Source: Poseidonibacter parvus (GTDB lineage: Bacteria > Campylobacterota > Campylobacteria > Campylobacterales > Arcobacteraceae). From it: 64,000 nt of DNA. The translations under genes and the position numbers were made by a program. The stretch's first letter is position 1. Every line of letters begins with the position of its first letter. Below are positions 27,214 to 36,540 of this stretch, one piece after another. Under the pieces are notes generated by a model. That model was not told where the DNA came from and ran no database searches. It saw nothing but the letters and a program-made list of their open reading frames with translations. Location: contig NZ_CP019070.1 of assembly GCF_001956695.1 (NCBI RefSeq), forward strand, positions 2,542,001 to 2,606,000, in the 5' to 3' direction.

Positions 27214-28317
27214 ATGGCAGAATTTTTAAGTCAAGATGAAATTGATGCCCTTTTAGATATTGCCGAGCAAGGTGAAGACATTGATTCTTCTCCAATGGAG
27301 AAGGTATTATCAAAAGAAAAAAACTATTCTATTTACGATTTTAAAAAACCTAATCGTATCTCAGGGGAGCAGTTTAAAGCCTTTTCAGCAATTCACGATA
27401 AAATGCTAAGAGATTTTATTACTGATCTTTCCGCAATGCTTAGAAAAATTGTTGATGTGAAACTCTACTCAATTGAGCAGATGACTTATGGGGAATTTAT
27501 ACTATCAATTCCACAAATTACATCGTTAAATACACTTTCTATTAAACCTATGGAAGGAAGAATTGTAATCGAGTGTAACCCTGGTATTTCACATAAGATT
27601 ATTGCAGAATTACTAGGTTCTGGAGCTGTAAATACAAGTGATAATCTTGATAGAGAATTAACAGAAATTGAGATTGAGATTTTTGATCATTTTTATGAAA
27701 TGTTTATAAAAAATTTATATAAAACGTGGGCTGAGATTTCAACTTTAAACTTTAAAACAGAATCTAGAGATACGAATGCGAATGCCATTCAAATTATCTC
27801 TGATCATGAAATTGTTTTACTTGTAGTTTTAGAAATAACTATCGATGAAGAATCAGGTTTCTTATCAATTTGTTATCCAATCTCTTATATTGAACCTTTA
27901 TTAAATAAAATTGTTGAGAAAGTATTTTCTGAAGGTAAAAATAGAAAATCTTCTAGAAAAAAAGATATTACAACTTTAATATCAGGTGCTAAAATGAATG
28001 TAGAATCTATTATGGCTGAAACTGAATTAAGCGCAGAAGATATTTTAAATTTAAAAGTTGATGATGTAATTGTTTTTAATAAAAATGCAACCTCTTCTTC
28101 AAATAAAATTTATATAAATAAAAAAGAGAAGTTTTTATCATTATCGGGTATTTCTAATAATAGAAAAGCTATTCAAATACAGTCTAATCTTGATAAAGAA
28201 AAACAAGAAACATTAGAAATATTAAGAGTTATGAGAGAAGAAAGAATTGTAAAAGCTGCAGAAAAATCTTCAAATATTAAAAAACTTCTTGAAGATAGAA
28301 CATCGAAAAAAGCTTAA
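27214..28317 (+). CDS. fliM: flagellar motor switch protein FliM
   Basis: C-ring switch protein that binds phosphorylated CheY and sets rotation direction. The 367-residue product has the CheY-binding N-terminal motif [17 protein letters not shown] (residues 4-20), the CheC-like middle domain with [32 protein letters not shown] and [11 protein letters not shown]-like residues, and a C-terminal SpoA/FliN-like domain ([19 protein letters not shown]). A long charged tail follows. AGAGGAT precedes the ATG. Its stop overlaps the stop of convergent pyrC by 4 nt, with no terminator between. Confidence 0.96.
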   Translation: MAEFLSQDEIDALLDIAEQGEDIDSSPMEKVLSKEKNYSIYDFKKPNRISGEQFKAFSAIHDKMLRDFITDLSAMLRKIVDVKLYSIEQMTYGEFILSIPQITSLNTLSIKPMEGRIVIECNPGISHKIIAELLGSGAVNTSDNLDRELTEIEIEIFDHFYEMFIKNLYKTWAEISTLNFKTESRDTNANAIQIISDHEIVLLVVLEITIDEESGFLSICYPISYIEPLLNKIVEKVFSEGKNRKSSRKKDITTLISGAKMNVESIMAETELSAEDILNLKVDDVIVFNKNATSSSNKIYINKKEKFLSLSGISNNRKAIQIQSNLDKEKQETLEILRVMREERIVKAAEKSSNIKKLLEDRTSKKA

Positions 28318-29342
28318 CTTTTTTCAATGCTCCAAGCTAATGTTTCATTAGCATACATAGGTACTACATTTTCATTTTTATATTCATAAATTGCAGGAAC
28401 TACGAAATCTTTTTTTACTAACTTTATAGTTTTTTTCTTTGGCTTTAAATTATAAACTCTTTGCGCATTTAAAGACACAAAATCATTTAAATTATCTAAA
28501 CAATTATGTTCTTCAAATAACTCAACTAATACCTGTAAAGCTATTGGAGAAGTAAAAACTCCAGCTGCACAACCACAAGATTCTTTTTTATGCTTAGGAT
28601 GAGGAGCTGAATCACTTCCAAACATTAGCTTTGGATGAGCTTTAAGTGCTGCATTTAATAAAGCAGATCTATCTTCAGGTCTTTTTGCAATTGGCTTACA
28701 AAATAAATGCGGTTGAAGCATTCCACCTGCAACATCATCTAAAGTAATAAGTAAATGTTGTAAAGTTACAGTTGCATGTAAATTATCATACTTTTCAAGT
28801 AATTCAACTGCATCTTTTGTAGTAATATGCTCCATTATGATTTTTAAATCAGGAAAAGCTTGTGCAATTGATTCATAAATTGGCATAAACTCTCTTTCTC
28901 TATCCATTACAAAACCATTAGTTTCTCCATGAACACAAAAAGGAATACCTAATTTACTCATTGATTCTAAAGTTGGTCTTAAAACTTCTACATCCATAGA
29001 TGAAACACCTGTTTCAGAATTAGTTGTAATTCCTGCAGGATAAAGTTTAATTCCAATAATATCATCTTTTATATTTTCCAAAAACTCATATGAGTAATCA
29101 TCTTTAAAAAATAAAGTAACATGTGGATCAAAAATATCATCTTTACATGCTTCTTTAATTCTATCTTTATAAGATAGTAATGCTTCTTTAGTAGTAATAG
29201 GAGGTACTAAGTTAGGCATTATTAAAGCACCTGTAAAAGTATTTGAAGTTAAAGGTCCCACTAATTTTAACATGTCACCATCACGTAAGTGAAGGTGCAT
29301 ATCTAAAGGTTCATTTATTTCAAAAGTAGTTAAACTACTCAT
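28314..29342 (-). CDS. pyrC: dihydroorotase
   Basis: Zinc enzyme of pyrimidine synthesis that cyclises carbamoyl aspartate. The 342 residues fit class II Pyr[11 protein letters not shown] supplies two metal-binding His, GIKLYPAG the carbamylated Lys, HGE and MEHITT further His, and DSAPHPK the catalytic Asp. It overlaps the upstream glnK stop by one base and is therefore co-translated with a nitrogen sensor, which is unusual. It overlaps fliM tail to tail. Confidence 0.96.
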   Translation of the reverse strand: MSSLTTFEINEPLDMHLHLRDGDMLKLVGPLTSNTFTGALIMPNLVPPITTKEALLSYKDRIKEACKDDIFDPHVTLFFKDDYSYEFLENIKDDIIGIKLYPAGITTNSETGVSSMDVEVLRPTLESMSKLGIPFCVHGETNGFVMDREREFMPIYESIAQAFPDLKIIMEHITTKDAVELLEKYDNLHATVTLQHLLITLDDVAGGMLQPHLFCKPIAKRPEDRSALLNAALKAHPKLMFGSDSAPHPKHKKESCGCAAGVFTSPIALQVLVELFEEHNCLDNLNDFVSLNAQRVYNLKPKKKTIKLVKKDFVVPAIYEYKNENVVPMYANETLAWSIEKS

Positions 29343-29680
29343 TAAATAGCTTCCTCATCTTCTTCACCAGTTCTGATTCTTACAATTTTTTCAATTGCAG
29401 AAACAAATATTTTACCATCACCGATTTTTCCAGTTTTCGCTGAATCAGTAATTAATTTAATTGTACTATCTACATCAGCTTCTGCTACAATTAATTCTAA
29501 TTTAATTTTTGGTAAAAAATCAACTACATATTCTGCCCCTCTATATAACTCAGAGTGACCTTGTTGTCTACCATAACCTTTTACATCAGATACTGTCATA
29601 CCAGTGATTCCAGCTTCTGTTAAGGCATCTTTTACGTCTTCTAGTTTAAATGGTTTTATTACTGCTTCGATTTTTTTCAA
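29342..29680 (-). CDS. glnK: P-II nitrogen regulatory protein (paralogue 1)
   Basis: Trimeric signalling protein that senses 2-oxoglutarate and ATP/ADP and controls targets such as AmtB. The 112 residues are standard. The T-loop [20 protein letters not shown] includes the uridylylation Tyr at position 51; [10 protein letters not shown] is the second P-II signature and [12 protein letters not shown] the C-terminus. It lies 58 nt downstream of amtB1 and overlaps pyrC. It is very similar to the second copy at 31.1 kb. Confidence 0.96.
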   Translation of the reverse strand: MKKIEAVIKPFKLEDVKDALTEAGITGMTVSDVKGYGRQQGHSELYRGAEYVVDFLPKIKLELIVAEADVDSTIKLITDSAKTGKIGDGKIFVSAIEKIVRIRTGEEDEEAI

Positions 29681-29738
29681 AGTTAATCCTTTTTTAATTG
29701 TTTCTATTTTATCAAAATTTATATAAATTTATATATTA

Positions 29739-30926
29739 TTAGAATGCTCGTTTAAATTCTGGGTAAGCTTCTAAACCACATTCTTCTACATCTAATCCTT
29801 GCATCTCTTCGTCATTATCAGCACGTAAAGGCATGATTTTATTTATTATAAATAATATAATAAAAGAAGAAGTAAATGCAAATACAGCAACTAATAAAAT
29901 ACCTTTTACTTGACCTAAAAGTGTAATATCACTTCCATTAGATGCAAAAATACCAACTGCTAATGTTCCCCAAATACCGTTAAGTAAGTGAACTGATAAT
30001 GCACCAACAGGATCATCAATTCTAATTTTATCAAAGAATGATACACCAAATACAACAATAATACCACCAATAGCACCAACTAAAATTGGAGTATAAATAT
30101 CATATAAATCAGGCCCAGCTGTAACTGCAACTAATCCACCTAAAGCACCATTTAAAATCATTGTTAAATCTAGTTTTTTATATCTAAACTGCATAAAACA
30201 AGCAACCATAATAGCACCAGCAAGTCCAGCTGTATTTGTGTTCATAATAGTTAATGCAACAGCATCAGCATTATCTTTTGATGCAATAGAACCAACAGAA
30301 CCACCATTAAATCCAAACCAACCTATCCATAAAAGAAAAGCTCCTAAAGTAACTAAAGGAATATTTGAAGCTGGGATTACTCTAATTCCACCCTCTTTTG
30401 TATATCTTCCTTTTCTTGCACCTATTATTAAAATTGCTGCTAATAAAGCCCATCCACCAGTAGAGTGAATCACAGTTGAACCAGCTAAATCATACATTGA
30501 TAAAGAAAGAATTGTTCCATCTAAGAAATTTGATCCCCATGTAACATTTACTACAAGTGGATATAAAACTGCTGCCATAATAACAGTAAATACTGCCAAA
30601 GGAACAACTTTTGCTCTTTCACTTACTCCACCTGACATAATATTTACAACTTTACCAACAAAAGCCATTTGGAACATAAATGCTGCCCACTTACTCATTG
30701 AGTCACTTCCAAAATCTCCAAAAGCTATTGAATAACCTATTAAAAGGAAAGCCAATGATGCAATTGCATAAATTAATGTGTTGATTGTTAATACTGCTGT
30801 TACGTTTTTAGTCCTTACAATTCCAGCCTCTAGCATTGCAAAACCTGGTACCATGAAAATAATTAATGTCATTGCAAAAATAGCATACAATGTATCAATT
30901 ATATAAGAGATAGATTCCATATTCAT
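29739..30926 (-). CDS. amtB: ammonium transporter (paralogue 1)
   Basis: Inner membrane Amt/Rh channel for ammonium. The 395 residues have about eleven membrane helices, the opening MVPGFAMLEAGIVRTKN, AGSTVIHSTGGWALLAA (one pore His), and GALSVHLLNGIWGTLAVG (second pore His). The cytoplasmic C-terminus ending ECGLEAYPEFKRAF binds P-II proteins. The N-terminus is somewhat shorter than usual and no long signal peptide is seen. It pairs with the downstream glnK; a second pair lies upstream. Confidence 0.95.
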   Translation of the reverse strand: MNMESISYIIDTLYAIFAMTLIIFMVPGFAMLEAGIVRTKNVTAVLTINTLIYAIASLAFLLIGYSIAFGDFGSDSMSKWAAFMFQMAFVGKVVNIMSGGVSERAKVVPLAVFTVIMAAVLYPLVVNVTWGSNFLDGTILSLSMYDLAGSTVIHSTGGWALLAAILIIGARKGRYTKEGGIRVIPASNIPLVTLGAFLLWIGWFGFNGGSVGSIASKDNADAVALTIMNTNTAGLAGAIMVACFMQFRYKKLDLTMILNGALGGLVAVTAGPDLYDIYTPILVGAIGGIIVVFGVSFFDKIRIDDPVGALSVHLLNGIWGTLAVGIFASNGSDITLLGQVKGILLVAVFAFTSSFIILFIINKIMPLRADNDEEMQGLDVEECGLEAYPEFKRAF

Positions 30927-30989
30927 AAATAAACCCTTTTGTTTTATTTATATTATATAGGTATAAAAAATATTTGATTAAGATTAGGT

Positions 30990-31058
30990 GTATAAAAAGT
31001 ATACAATTTAAGAAAAAAGTATATTTTCTTAAATTGCAGTATAGTTTTTAAGAACTAT
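30990..31058 (-). other. palindrome-rich spacer between the two amt-glnK pairs
   Basis: The 134-bp gap between glnK2 and amtB1 holds three inverted repeats: GTATA-N5-TATAC (30990-31004), the 12-bp stem 31005-31016/31024-31035, and ATAGTT-N6-AACTAT (31041-31058). One or more may be operators for amtB1, and the middle one is the probable terminator of the upstream pair. Confidence 0.5.
31005..31035 (-). terminator. probable terminator after amtB2-glnK2
   Basis: A 12-bp perfect AT-rich stem (AATTTAAGAAAA / TTTTCTTAAATT) with a 7-nt loop lies 26 nt beyond the glnK2 stop, followed on the minus strand by GTATACTTTTTATAC. Confidence 0.45.
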
Positions 31059-31060
31059 AA

Positions 31061-31402
<342 letters not shown>

Positions 31403-31415
31403 TTAATTCCTTTAC

Positions 31416-32630
31416 CTATGCTCTTTTAAATTCTGGATATGCTTCTAAACCAGTTTCATGAATATCTAAACCATTAATTTCAGTTTCTTCATCAACTCTT
31501 AATCCAACTACCATATCTAATATTTTCCAGATAATGAATGAAGTAATAAATACAAATGCTCCAATTACAACAATACCTTTAAGTTGAGCCATAATAGTAA
31601 CTTCAGGATTAAAGATACCAACAGCTAAAGTTCCCCAGATACCTGCTACTAAGTGAACAGATAAAGCACCAACAGGATCATCAATTCTTAACTTATCCCA
31701 TAAAGGAACAGCAAATACAATTAAAGCACCACCAACAATACCTTCAATAAAGGCAACAGTCATTCCTAAATCAGGACCTGCAGTACAAGAAACTAAACCA
31801 GCTAATGCACCATTTAAAACCATTGTTAAATCAACTTTTTTGTATAACAGTTGAGTTAATAAAGCAGCCATAATAGCACCTGCAGCAGCTGCCATATTTG
31901 TATTAGCAACAACCATAGCAATACCATCAATATCACCTTTTGAACCAAGTGCTAATTGAGAACCACCATTAAATCCAAACCAACCCATCCATAAAATGAA
32001 TGTACCTAAAGTAGCTAATGTTAAGTTTGAACCTGGAATTGGTCTAACTTGTCCATTTTTACCATATTTACCTTTTCTTGCTCCTAAAATAAGAACACCA
32101 GCTAATGCAGCCCATCCACCAACAGAGTGAACAATAGTAGACCCAGCAAAATCAGAGAAACCAGCAATTACACCACCAAGTTCTGTTCCACCCCATGTCC
32201 AGTGACCTTGGATTGGATAAATAACACCAGATAAAAGAACAACAAAAATTAAGAACGGCCATAATTTCATTCTTTCAGCAATAGTACCAGAAATAACAGA
32301 CGCAGCAGTTGCAACGAACATTACTTGGAAGAAGAAATCAGCAGCAGCAGGATAAGCAGCATCTGGTGCACTTACCATATCAATTGTTGAGAAACTTCCC
32401 ATAAAAGATGAACCCTCACCATACATTAAGTTGTAACCTACAAAATAATACATAATACAAGATATAGCGAATAACGCCATATTTTTTGTTAATACAGTCG
32501 CATTATTTTTTGTTCTTGTTAACCCAGCTTCTAGCATCGCAAAACCTGCGGCCATCCACATAACTAAGATTCCTGAAAACACAAACAGAAACCCATCTAA
32601 TATATATTTTACATCAGCAAAATTTTCCAT
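31416..32630 (-). CDS. amtB: ammonium transporter (paralogue 2)
   Basis: Amt-family ammonium channel of 404 residues with about eleven membrane helices. It has MWMAAGFAMLEAGLTRTKN, FAGSTIVHSVGGWAALAGV and GALSVHLVAGIWGTLAVG with the paired pore His residues, and the P-II-contacting C-terminus ETGLEAYPEFKRA. Compared with paralogue 1 it has a longer first extracytoplasmic loop (YGEGSSFMGSFSTIDMVSAPDAA). It has a good promoter and an AAAGGGG ribosome site. Confidence 0.95.
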   Translation of the reverse strand: MENFADVKYILDGFLFVFSGILVMWMAAGFAMLEAGLTRTKNNATVLTKNMALFAISCIMYYFVGYNLMYGEGSSFMGSFSTIDMVSAPDAAYPAAADFFFQVMFVATAASVISGTIAERMKLWPFLIFVVLLSGVIYPIQGHWTWGGTELGGVIAGFSDFAGSTIVHSVGGWAALAGVLILGARKGKYGKNGQVRPIPGSNLTLATLGTFILWMGWFGFNGGSQLALGSKGDIDGIAMVVANTNMAAAAGAIMAALLTQLLYKKVDLTMVLNGALAGLVSCTAGPDLGMTVAFIEGIVGGALIVFAVPLWDKLRIDDPVGALSVHLVAGIWGTLAVGIFNPEVTIMAQLKGIVVIGAFVFITSFIIWKILDMVVGLRVDEETEINGLDIHETGLEAYPEFKRA

Positions 32631-32659
32631 AAGACCCCTTTGTCAATTTTTATGAGAGT

Positions 32660-32688
32660 ATTATAAAATATATAAAATGATAAGTAAA
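32660..32688 (-). promoter_or_regulatory. promoter of amtB2
   Basis: On the minus strand, TTTACT (32688-32683), a 17-nt spacer and TATAAT (32665-32660), 29 nt before the ATG. It is one of the few promoters here with a recognisable -35. An ATACA-N6-TGTAT inverted repeat lies about 30 nt further upstream and may be an operator. Confidence 0.55.
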
Positions 32689-32825
32689 CATACCTGCTGT
32701 ATATTTATTATACATTTGATTGTATTTTTTTTAATTTATATTTTCAAATTTAAAAGAACTCCAATATATCTATCTTTTAGCTAATTGATTATAAAATAAA
32801 TAAAATTCTAATATAAAGATGATGT

Positions 32826-34754
32826 ATGTTAAAAGGTTTTAGTAAAATTAAAGATTTTAAAGAAGAAGATTTATTAAAAGAATTATTAAATCCTGTATTT
32901 AATCAAAAAAAAATAGAATCAATATATGAAGCTAGTAATATTGACTTAAATTGGCAGAATGACAAAAAAGAGACATTCCTTCACTTATGCTCAAAAGGTG
33001 GATATATTGAATCAGTTAAATGGCTAATAAATAAAAAAGTTGACATGGAAATTGTGAATGCTGAAAATGATACAGCTTTATTTTATTCACTTCATTCTAA
33101 TAACTTACCCTTAGTAACTATATTAATAGAATCTGGCGCAAACGTAAATCACTTAAATATTTACAAAAGATCATTAATTCAAGAAGCCATTATTGCAAGT
33201 AACAATAGATTAGTTAACTATATAATATCAAAATCAAGTAACTTATCAAATGAAGATAAATATGGTAATAATTTAATTTTTGATGCTCTTTCAAATGGAA
33301 AAAAAGAAATTATTGAATTAGTTGCAAAATTAAGTGATGTAGATATTAATCATGTAAACAAATCAGGAAATACAGTTTTACAACAAGAAGTTGTTTTAAA
33401 AAACAATAATATTGCAATAAGTCTACTAGAATTAGGTGCAGATCCTACAATACAAGATAAAAAGGGTAAAAACTTTTTATTTTATGCACTTTCAAAAGGT
33501 TATAAAAATGTTGAGATTTTAGAAAAAGCTGTTGAGTTAGGCTGTGATATAAATTCTAGAGCTTCAGATAACACAACAATTTTAATAGAATCGATTAATC
33601 ACTATTTAAATACTCCTAAAGATAATCTTGAAGAAAGAGAAAATCATCTATTAATGATAAAAGAATTAATAGCAAAAGGTGTAGATATTGAAGCACTTGA
33701 TGATAAAAATGAAAGTGCATTTTTTGCAGCAACTAGAAGTGGAAATGAAAAATTAATTGAAGTATTTTTAACAAATAAAAAGATTTCAATAAATCATCAA
33801 AATATATGGGGTGAAACTGTTTTATCAATACTTATATTAAAAGGTGTAGAACATATAAAAACCATTATAAATTTTTTAAAACATAATGCAAATCCAAATA
33901 TAAAAAATAAAAAAGGGAAGAACTGTATTGAAATACTAAGTGATATTATACTATTCAACCAAAATCATAAACCCTTAGATAAAGAAATTGAAAAAGAGCT
34001 AAATATTGATGGTGAATATTTAACAGTTATTACTAAAATAATAGAACATTCAAAAATTGATTTTGAACAACTAAACTCAAAAGGTAAACCTTTATTTTTT
34101 GATTCAATTTTATATTTTAATTTGAATTTATTTAAGATATTTAGAGATTCAAATATTAATATTAATCTAAGAGATAAAGAAGATCACAATATTATTTTCG
34201 AACTTATGGATTATAATAATTCTCATATAGGAAAAAAAGAAAAAAAACAGTATCTTGAAATGATGCAAAACTTAATAAATCTAGGTGTAGATGTAAATGC
34301 AAAGAACCATGAAGGATTAACTCCCTTACATAAAGCAGTTGTTGAAGATTGTGAATATACAGTAAAACTTTTACTTGAAGCAAAATCTGATTTAGAAGCA
34401 GTTGATAACAAAGGTAGAAGTGTGATTCATAATTGTATATGGAAAGACACAACAAGGTATTTTAAATTAATTCATTCTTACAATCCAGATATTATAAATA
34501 TTCCTGATAAATTTGGATTAAAACCAATAAATTATGCAGCATTTATGGATAAAAAAGATTTAGTTCTTGAAATGCTTGATGAAGGAGCATTAGTAAATAA
34601 CACTTACGATAAAGATCCTAAAATTATGGCTTTTTTTGAGAAATTCCATAAAAATATAATTAATATTGAAGATAATGTAAAAAATGAAGTTGATAAAAGA
34701 AGTTTAAGATTATTAGCAAACGCTATGATTGCAGAATTCAATATAAAAGTATAA
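32826..34754 (+). CDS. ankyrin repeat protein
   Basis: A 642-residue cytoplasmic protein (no signal peptide or membrane helix) made of about 15-18 degenerate ankyrin repeats of roughly 33 residues. The clearest units are KKETFLHLCSKGGYIESVKW, DTALFYSLHSNNLPLVTILI, GNTVLQQEVVLKNNNIAISLL and GLTPLHKAVVEDCEYTVKLLL. These repeats bind proteins, and no catalytic domain is visible. The gene stands alone between the amt and nrt clusters, with its own upstream region and a strong terminator. Its partner is unknown. Confidence 0.9.
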   Translation: MLKGFSKIKDFKEEDLLKELLNPVFNQKKIESIYEASNIDLNWQNDKKETFLHLCSKGGYIESVKWLINKKVDMEIVNAENDTALFYSLHSNNLPLVTILIESGANVNHLNIYKRSLIQEAIIASNNRLVNYIISKSSNLSNEDKYGNNLIFDALSNGKKEIIELVAKLSDVDINHVNKSGNTVLQQEVVLKNNNIAISLLELGADPTIQDKKGKNFLFYALSKGYKNVEILEKAVELGCDINSRASDNTTILIESINHYLNTPKDNLEERENHLLMIKELIAKGVDIEALDDKNESAFFAATRSGNEKLIEVFLTNKKISINHQNIWGETVLSILILKGVEHIKTIINFLKHNANPNIKNKKGKNCIEILSDIILFNQNHKPLDKEIEKELNIDGEYLTVITKIIEHSKIDFEQLNSKGKPLFFDSILYFNLNLFKIFRDSNININLRDKEDHNIIFELMDYNNSHIGKKEKKQYLEMMQNLINLGVDVNAKNHEGLTPLHKAVVEDCEYTVKLLLEAKSDLEAVDNKGRSVIHNCIWKDTTRYFKLIHSYNPDIINIPDKFGLKPINYAAFMDKKDLVLEMLDEGALVNNTYDKDPKIMAFFEKFHKNIINIEDNVKNEVDKRSLRLLANAMIAEFNIKV

Positions 34755-34780
34755 GATAACTTATATCTTATACTTTTTAG
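34745..34780. terminator. bidirectional terminator between the ankyrin gene and nrtD
   Basis: A perfect 14-bp stem, 34745-34758 with 34764-34777, with a 5-nt loop and A/T flanks. It covers the ankyrin stop codon and ends 10 nt before the nrtD stop, so it can serve both convergent units. Confidence 0.75.
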
Positions 34781-34789
34781 TTTATAACT

Positions 34790-35584
34790 TTATTCATCAT
34801 CTTTTGCGAATTTTTCGTAAAGGAAACTTAAAATTGCTTCTCTACATCTAATATATTCAGGATGACTTTGAAGCTCAACTCTATTTCTAGGTCTTGGTAA
34901 ATCCACTTCTAAAATTTCTCCAATAGTAGCTTCTGGACCATTTGTCATCATAATTACTTTATCACTTAATAAAACTGCTTCATCAATATCATGAGTAATA
35001 ATAATTACAGTATTTTCAACGCTTTGTTGAATTCTCATTAAATGCTCTTGTAAATTTGCTCTTGTTAATGAATCAAGTGCTCCAAAAGGTTCATCCATTA
35101 GTAATACATCAGGTTTAATACTCAAAGCTCGTGCAATTCCAACTCTTTGTTTCATACCTCCTGATATTTCTCCAGGAAATTTATCTTTTGCATGATCTAA
35201 GTTTACCATTGATACAAATTTTTCAACTCTTGCTCTTAATTCTGAAGCATCAAGTTCTGGCATTACTTTTTTAACTGCTAATTCAATATTTTCATAAACT
35301 GTTAACCAAGGTAATAAAGAGTGATTTTGGAAAACAACAGCACGTTCAGGTCCTGGTCCTTTAATCTCTTTATTATTTAAAATAATATTACCTTTAGTTT
35401 GTGAATCTAATCCTGCTATCATATTAAGAAGTGTTGACTTACCACAACCACTGTGCCCAATTATTGAAATAATTTCATTCTTTGCAATATTAACATTTAC
35501 ATCAACAACTGCTTTATACTCTTTTCCACCAGGAAGGGGAAATGTCTTATCTATATTTTCTAATTGTAAAAATTTTTCGTTCAT
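34790..35584 (-). CDS. nrtD: nitrate ABC transporter, ATP-binding protein
   Basis: Cytoplasmic ATPase of the nitrate/nitrite importer, 264 residues. Walker A is GHSGCGKSTLL, the signature ISGGMKQRVGIARAL, Walker B VLLMDEPFGALD and the switch His IIITHDID. The NrtD/TauB/SsuB family is indicated by QNHSLLPWLTVYENI and the C-terminal DLPRPRNRVEL. It lacks the NrtA-like C-terminal domain of cyanobacterial NrtC. Last gene of nrtA-nrtB-nrtD. Confidence 0.92.
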   Translation of the reverse strand: MNEKFLQLENIDKTFPLPGGKEYKAVVDVNVNIAKNEIISIIGHSGCGKSTLLNMIAGLDSQTKGNIILNNKEIKGPGPERAVVFQNHSLLPWLTVYENIELAVKKVMPELDASELRARVEKFVSMVNLDHAKDKFPGEISGGMKQRVGIARALSIKPDVLLMDEPFGALDSLTRANLQEHLMRIQQSVENTVIIITHDIDEAVLLSDKVIMMTNGPEATIGEILEVDLPRPRNRVELQSHPEYIRCREAILSFLYEKFAKDDE

Positions 35585-35595
35585 TTCTTTCTTCC

Positions 35596-36405
35596 TTACA
35601 TTCTTTTTCTATAGTCAAAATAATCAGCAATTCTGCCCATAACTACATCTAAAATAAATCCAACTAAACCAACTAGAATAATTCCTATTATAATATTATG
35701 ATAAGCAAGGTTATTATATTCATCCCAAATCCAGAAACCAATACCAATACCACCAGTAAGCATTTCAGCTGCAACAATTACAAGCCATGCAATACCTAAA
35801 GATAATCTCATCCCTGTAAAAATATAAGGAACAGCAACTGGTAGAATAATTTTATATACTTTCTCCATTGCAGTAAATCTTAATACTTTTGCAACATTTA
35901 AATAATCCTCACTTACATTTTTAACACCAAGAGCAGTATTTATAATAATCGGCCAGATTGATGTAATAAAAATTGTAGAAATCGCTGTTGCATTAATATC
36001 TTGAAAAATGAATAACAATAATGGCAGCCATGCTAATGGTGAAACAGGTTTAAATATTTGAATAAATGGGTCAAGTGCATATTGAACATTTTTACTCATT
36101 CCAACTAATAAACCAATAGGAATACCAACTAAAATAGCTAGTGCAAAACCTGCAAAAACTCTTTTTAATGATTCAAGTATTTGCCAAAATACTCCCATAT
36201 CATCTTGATTTTCTATATAGAATGGATCAGATAAAACACCTTCTATTTCATCTCCATCAGAAGTCTCTCCTCCAAAAGCATAGACTGCTGTATCACTTGG
36301 TGTTGGAAAATCTTCTACAATTGTTGCAAGACCAGACCAAAATTGAATTATTAAAAATAATACAATAAATGGCAATATAATCTTTTTCATCAGTTCTTTG
36401 TTCAT
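35596..36405 (-). CDS. nrtB: nitrate ABC transporter, permease
   Basis: Inner membrane permease, 269 residues, with about six membrane helices. The cytoplasmic coupling (EAA) loop is VAKVLRFTAMEKVYKIILPVAVPYIFTGMRLSLG, and IFKPVSPLAWLPLLLFIF is characteristic of the nitrate/taurine permease family. An unusual acidic periplasmic loop (about residues 30-65) separates the first helix from the core, as in NrtB. The ATPase follows after 11 nt. It is separated from nrtA by 126 nt containing hairpins, which may lower its expression relative to the binding protein. Confidence 0.91.
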   Translation of the reverse strand: MNKELMKKIILPFIVLFLIIQFWSGLATIVEDFPTPSDTAVYAFGGETSDGDEIEGVLSDPFYIENQDDMGVFWQILESLKRVFAGFALAILVGIPIGLLVGMSKNVQYALDPFIQIFKPVSPLAWLPLLLFIFQDINATAISTIFITSIWPIIINTALGVKNVSEDYLNVAKVLRFTAMEKVYKIILPVAVPYIFTGMRLSLGIAWLVIVAAEMLTGGIGIGFWIWDEYNNLAYHNIIIGIILVGLVGFILDVVMGRIADYFDYRKRM

Positions 36406-36429
36406 TTAATTAAACCTTTTATTTTTTTG

Positions 36430-36540
36430 TACTTTTAAGTACCTAGTGTAAATTAAGTACGATGTTTTTTGCTAGACACTTAAAAGACAAAGCTTTTAGC
36501 TTTATCTTTTTTATTGACTAAGTAGAGAAATCTACTTAGT
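36430..36540 (-). other. hairpin-rich spacer between nrtA and nrtB
   Basis: The 126-nt gap contains a 10-bp stem with a GAAA loop (36517-36526/36531-36540, overlapping the nrtA stop), an imperfect 8-bp stem (36485-36492 paired with about 36498-36505) followed on the minus strand by GTCTTTT, and GTACTT-TT-AAGTAC (36430-36443). Such structures often stabilise the binding-protein mRNA or partly stop transcription. Confidence 0.5.

Noticed and set aside
26633-27313. 226-codon reading frame opposite flgI
   Set aside because: It is the complement of flgI, which has clear family motifs; hydrophobic composition is a by-product of the AT-rich template.
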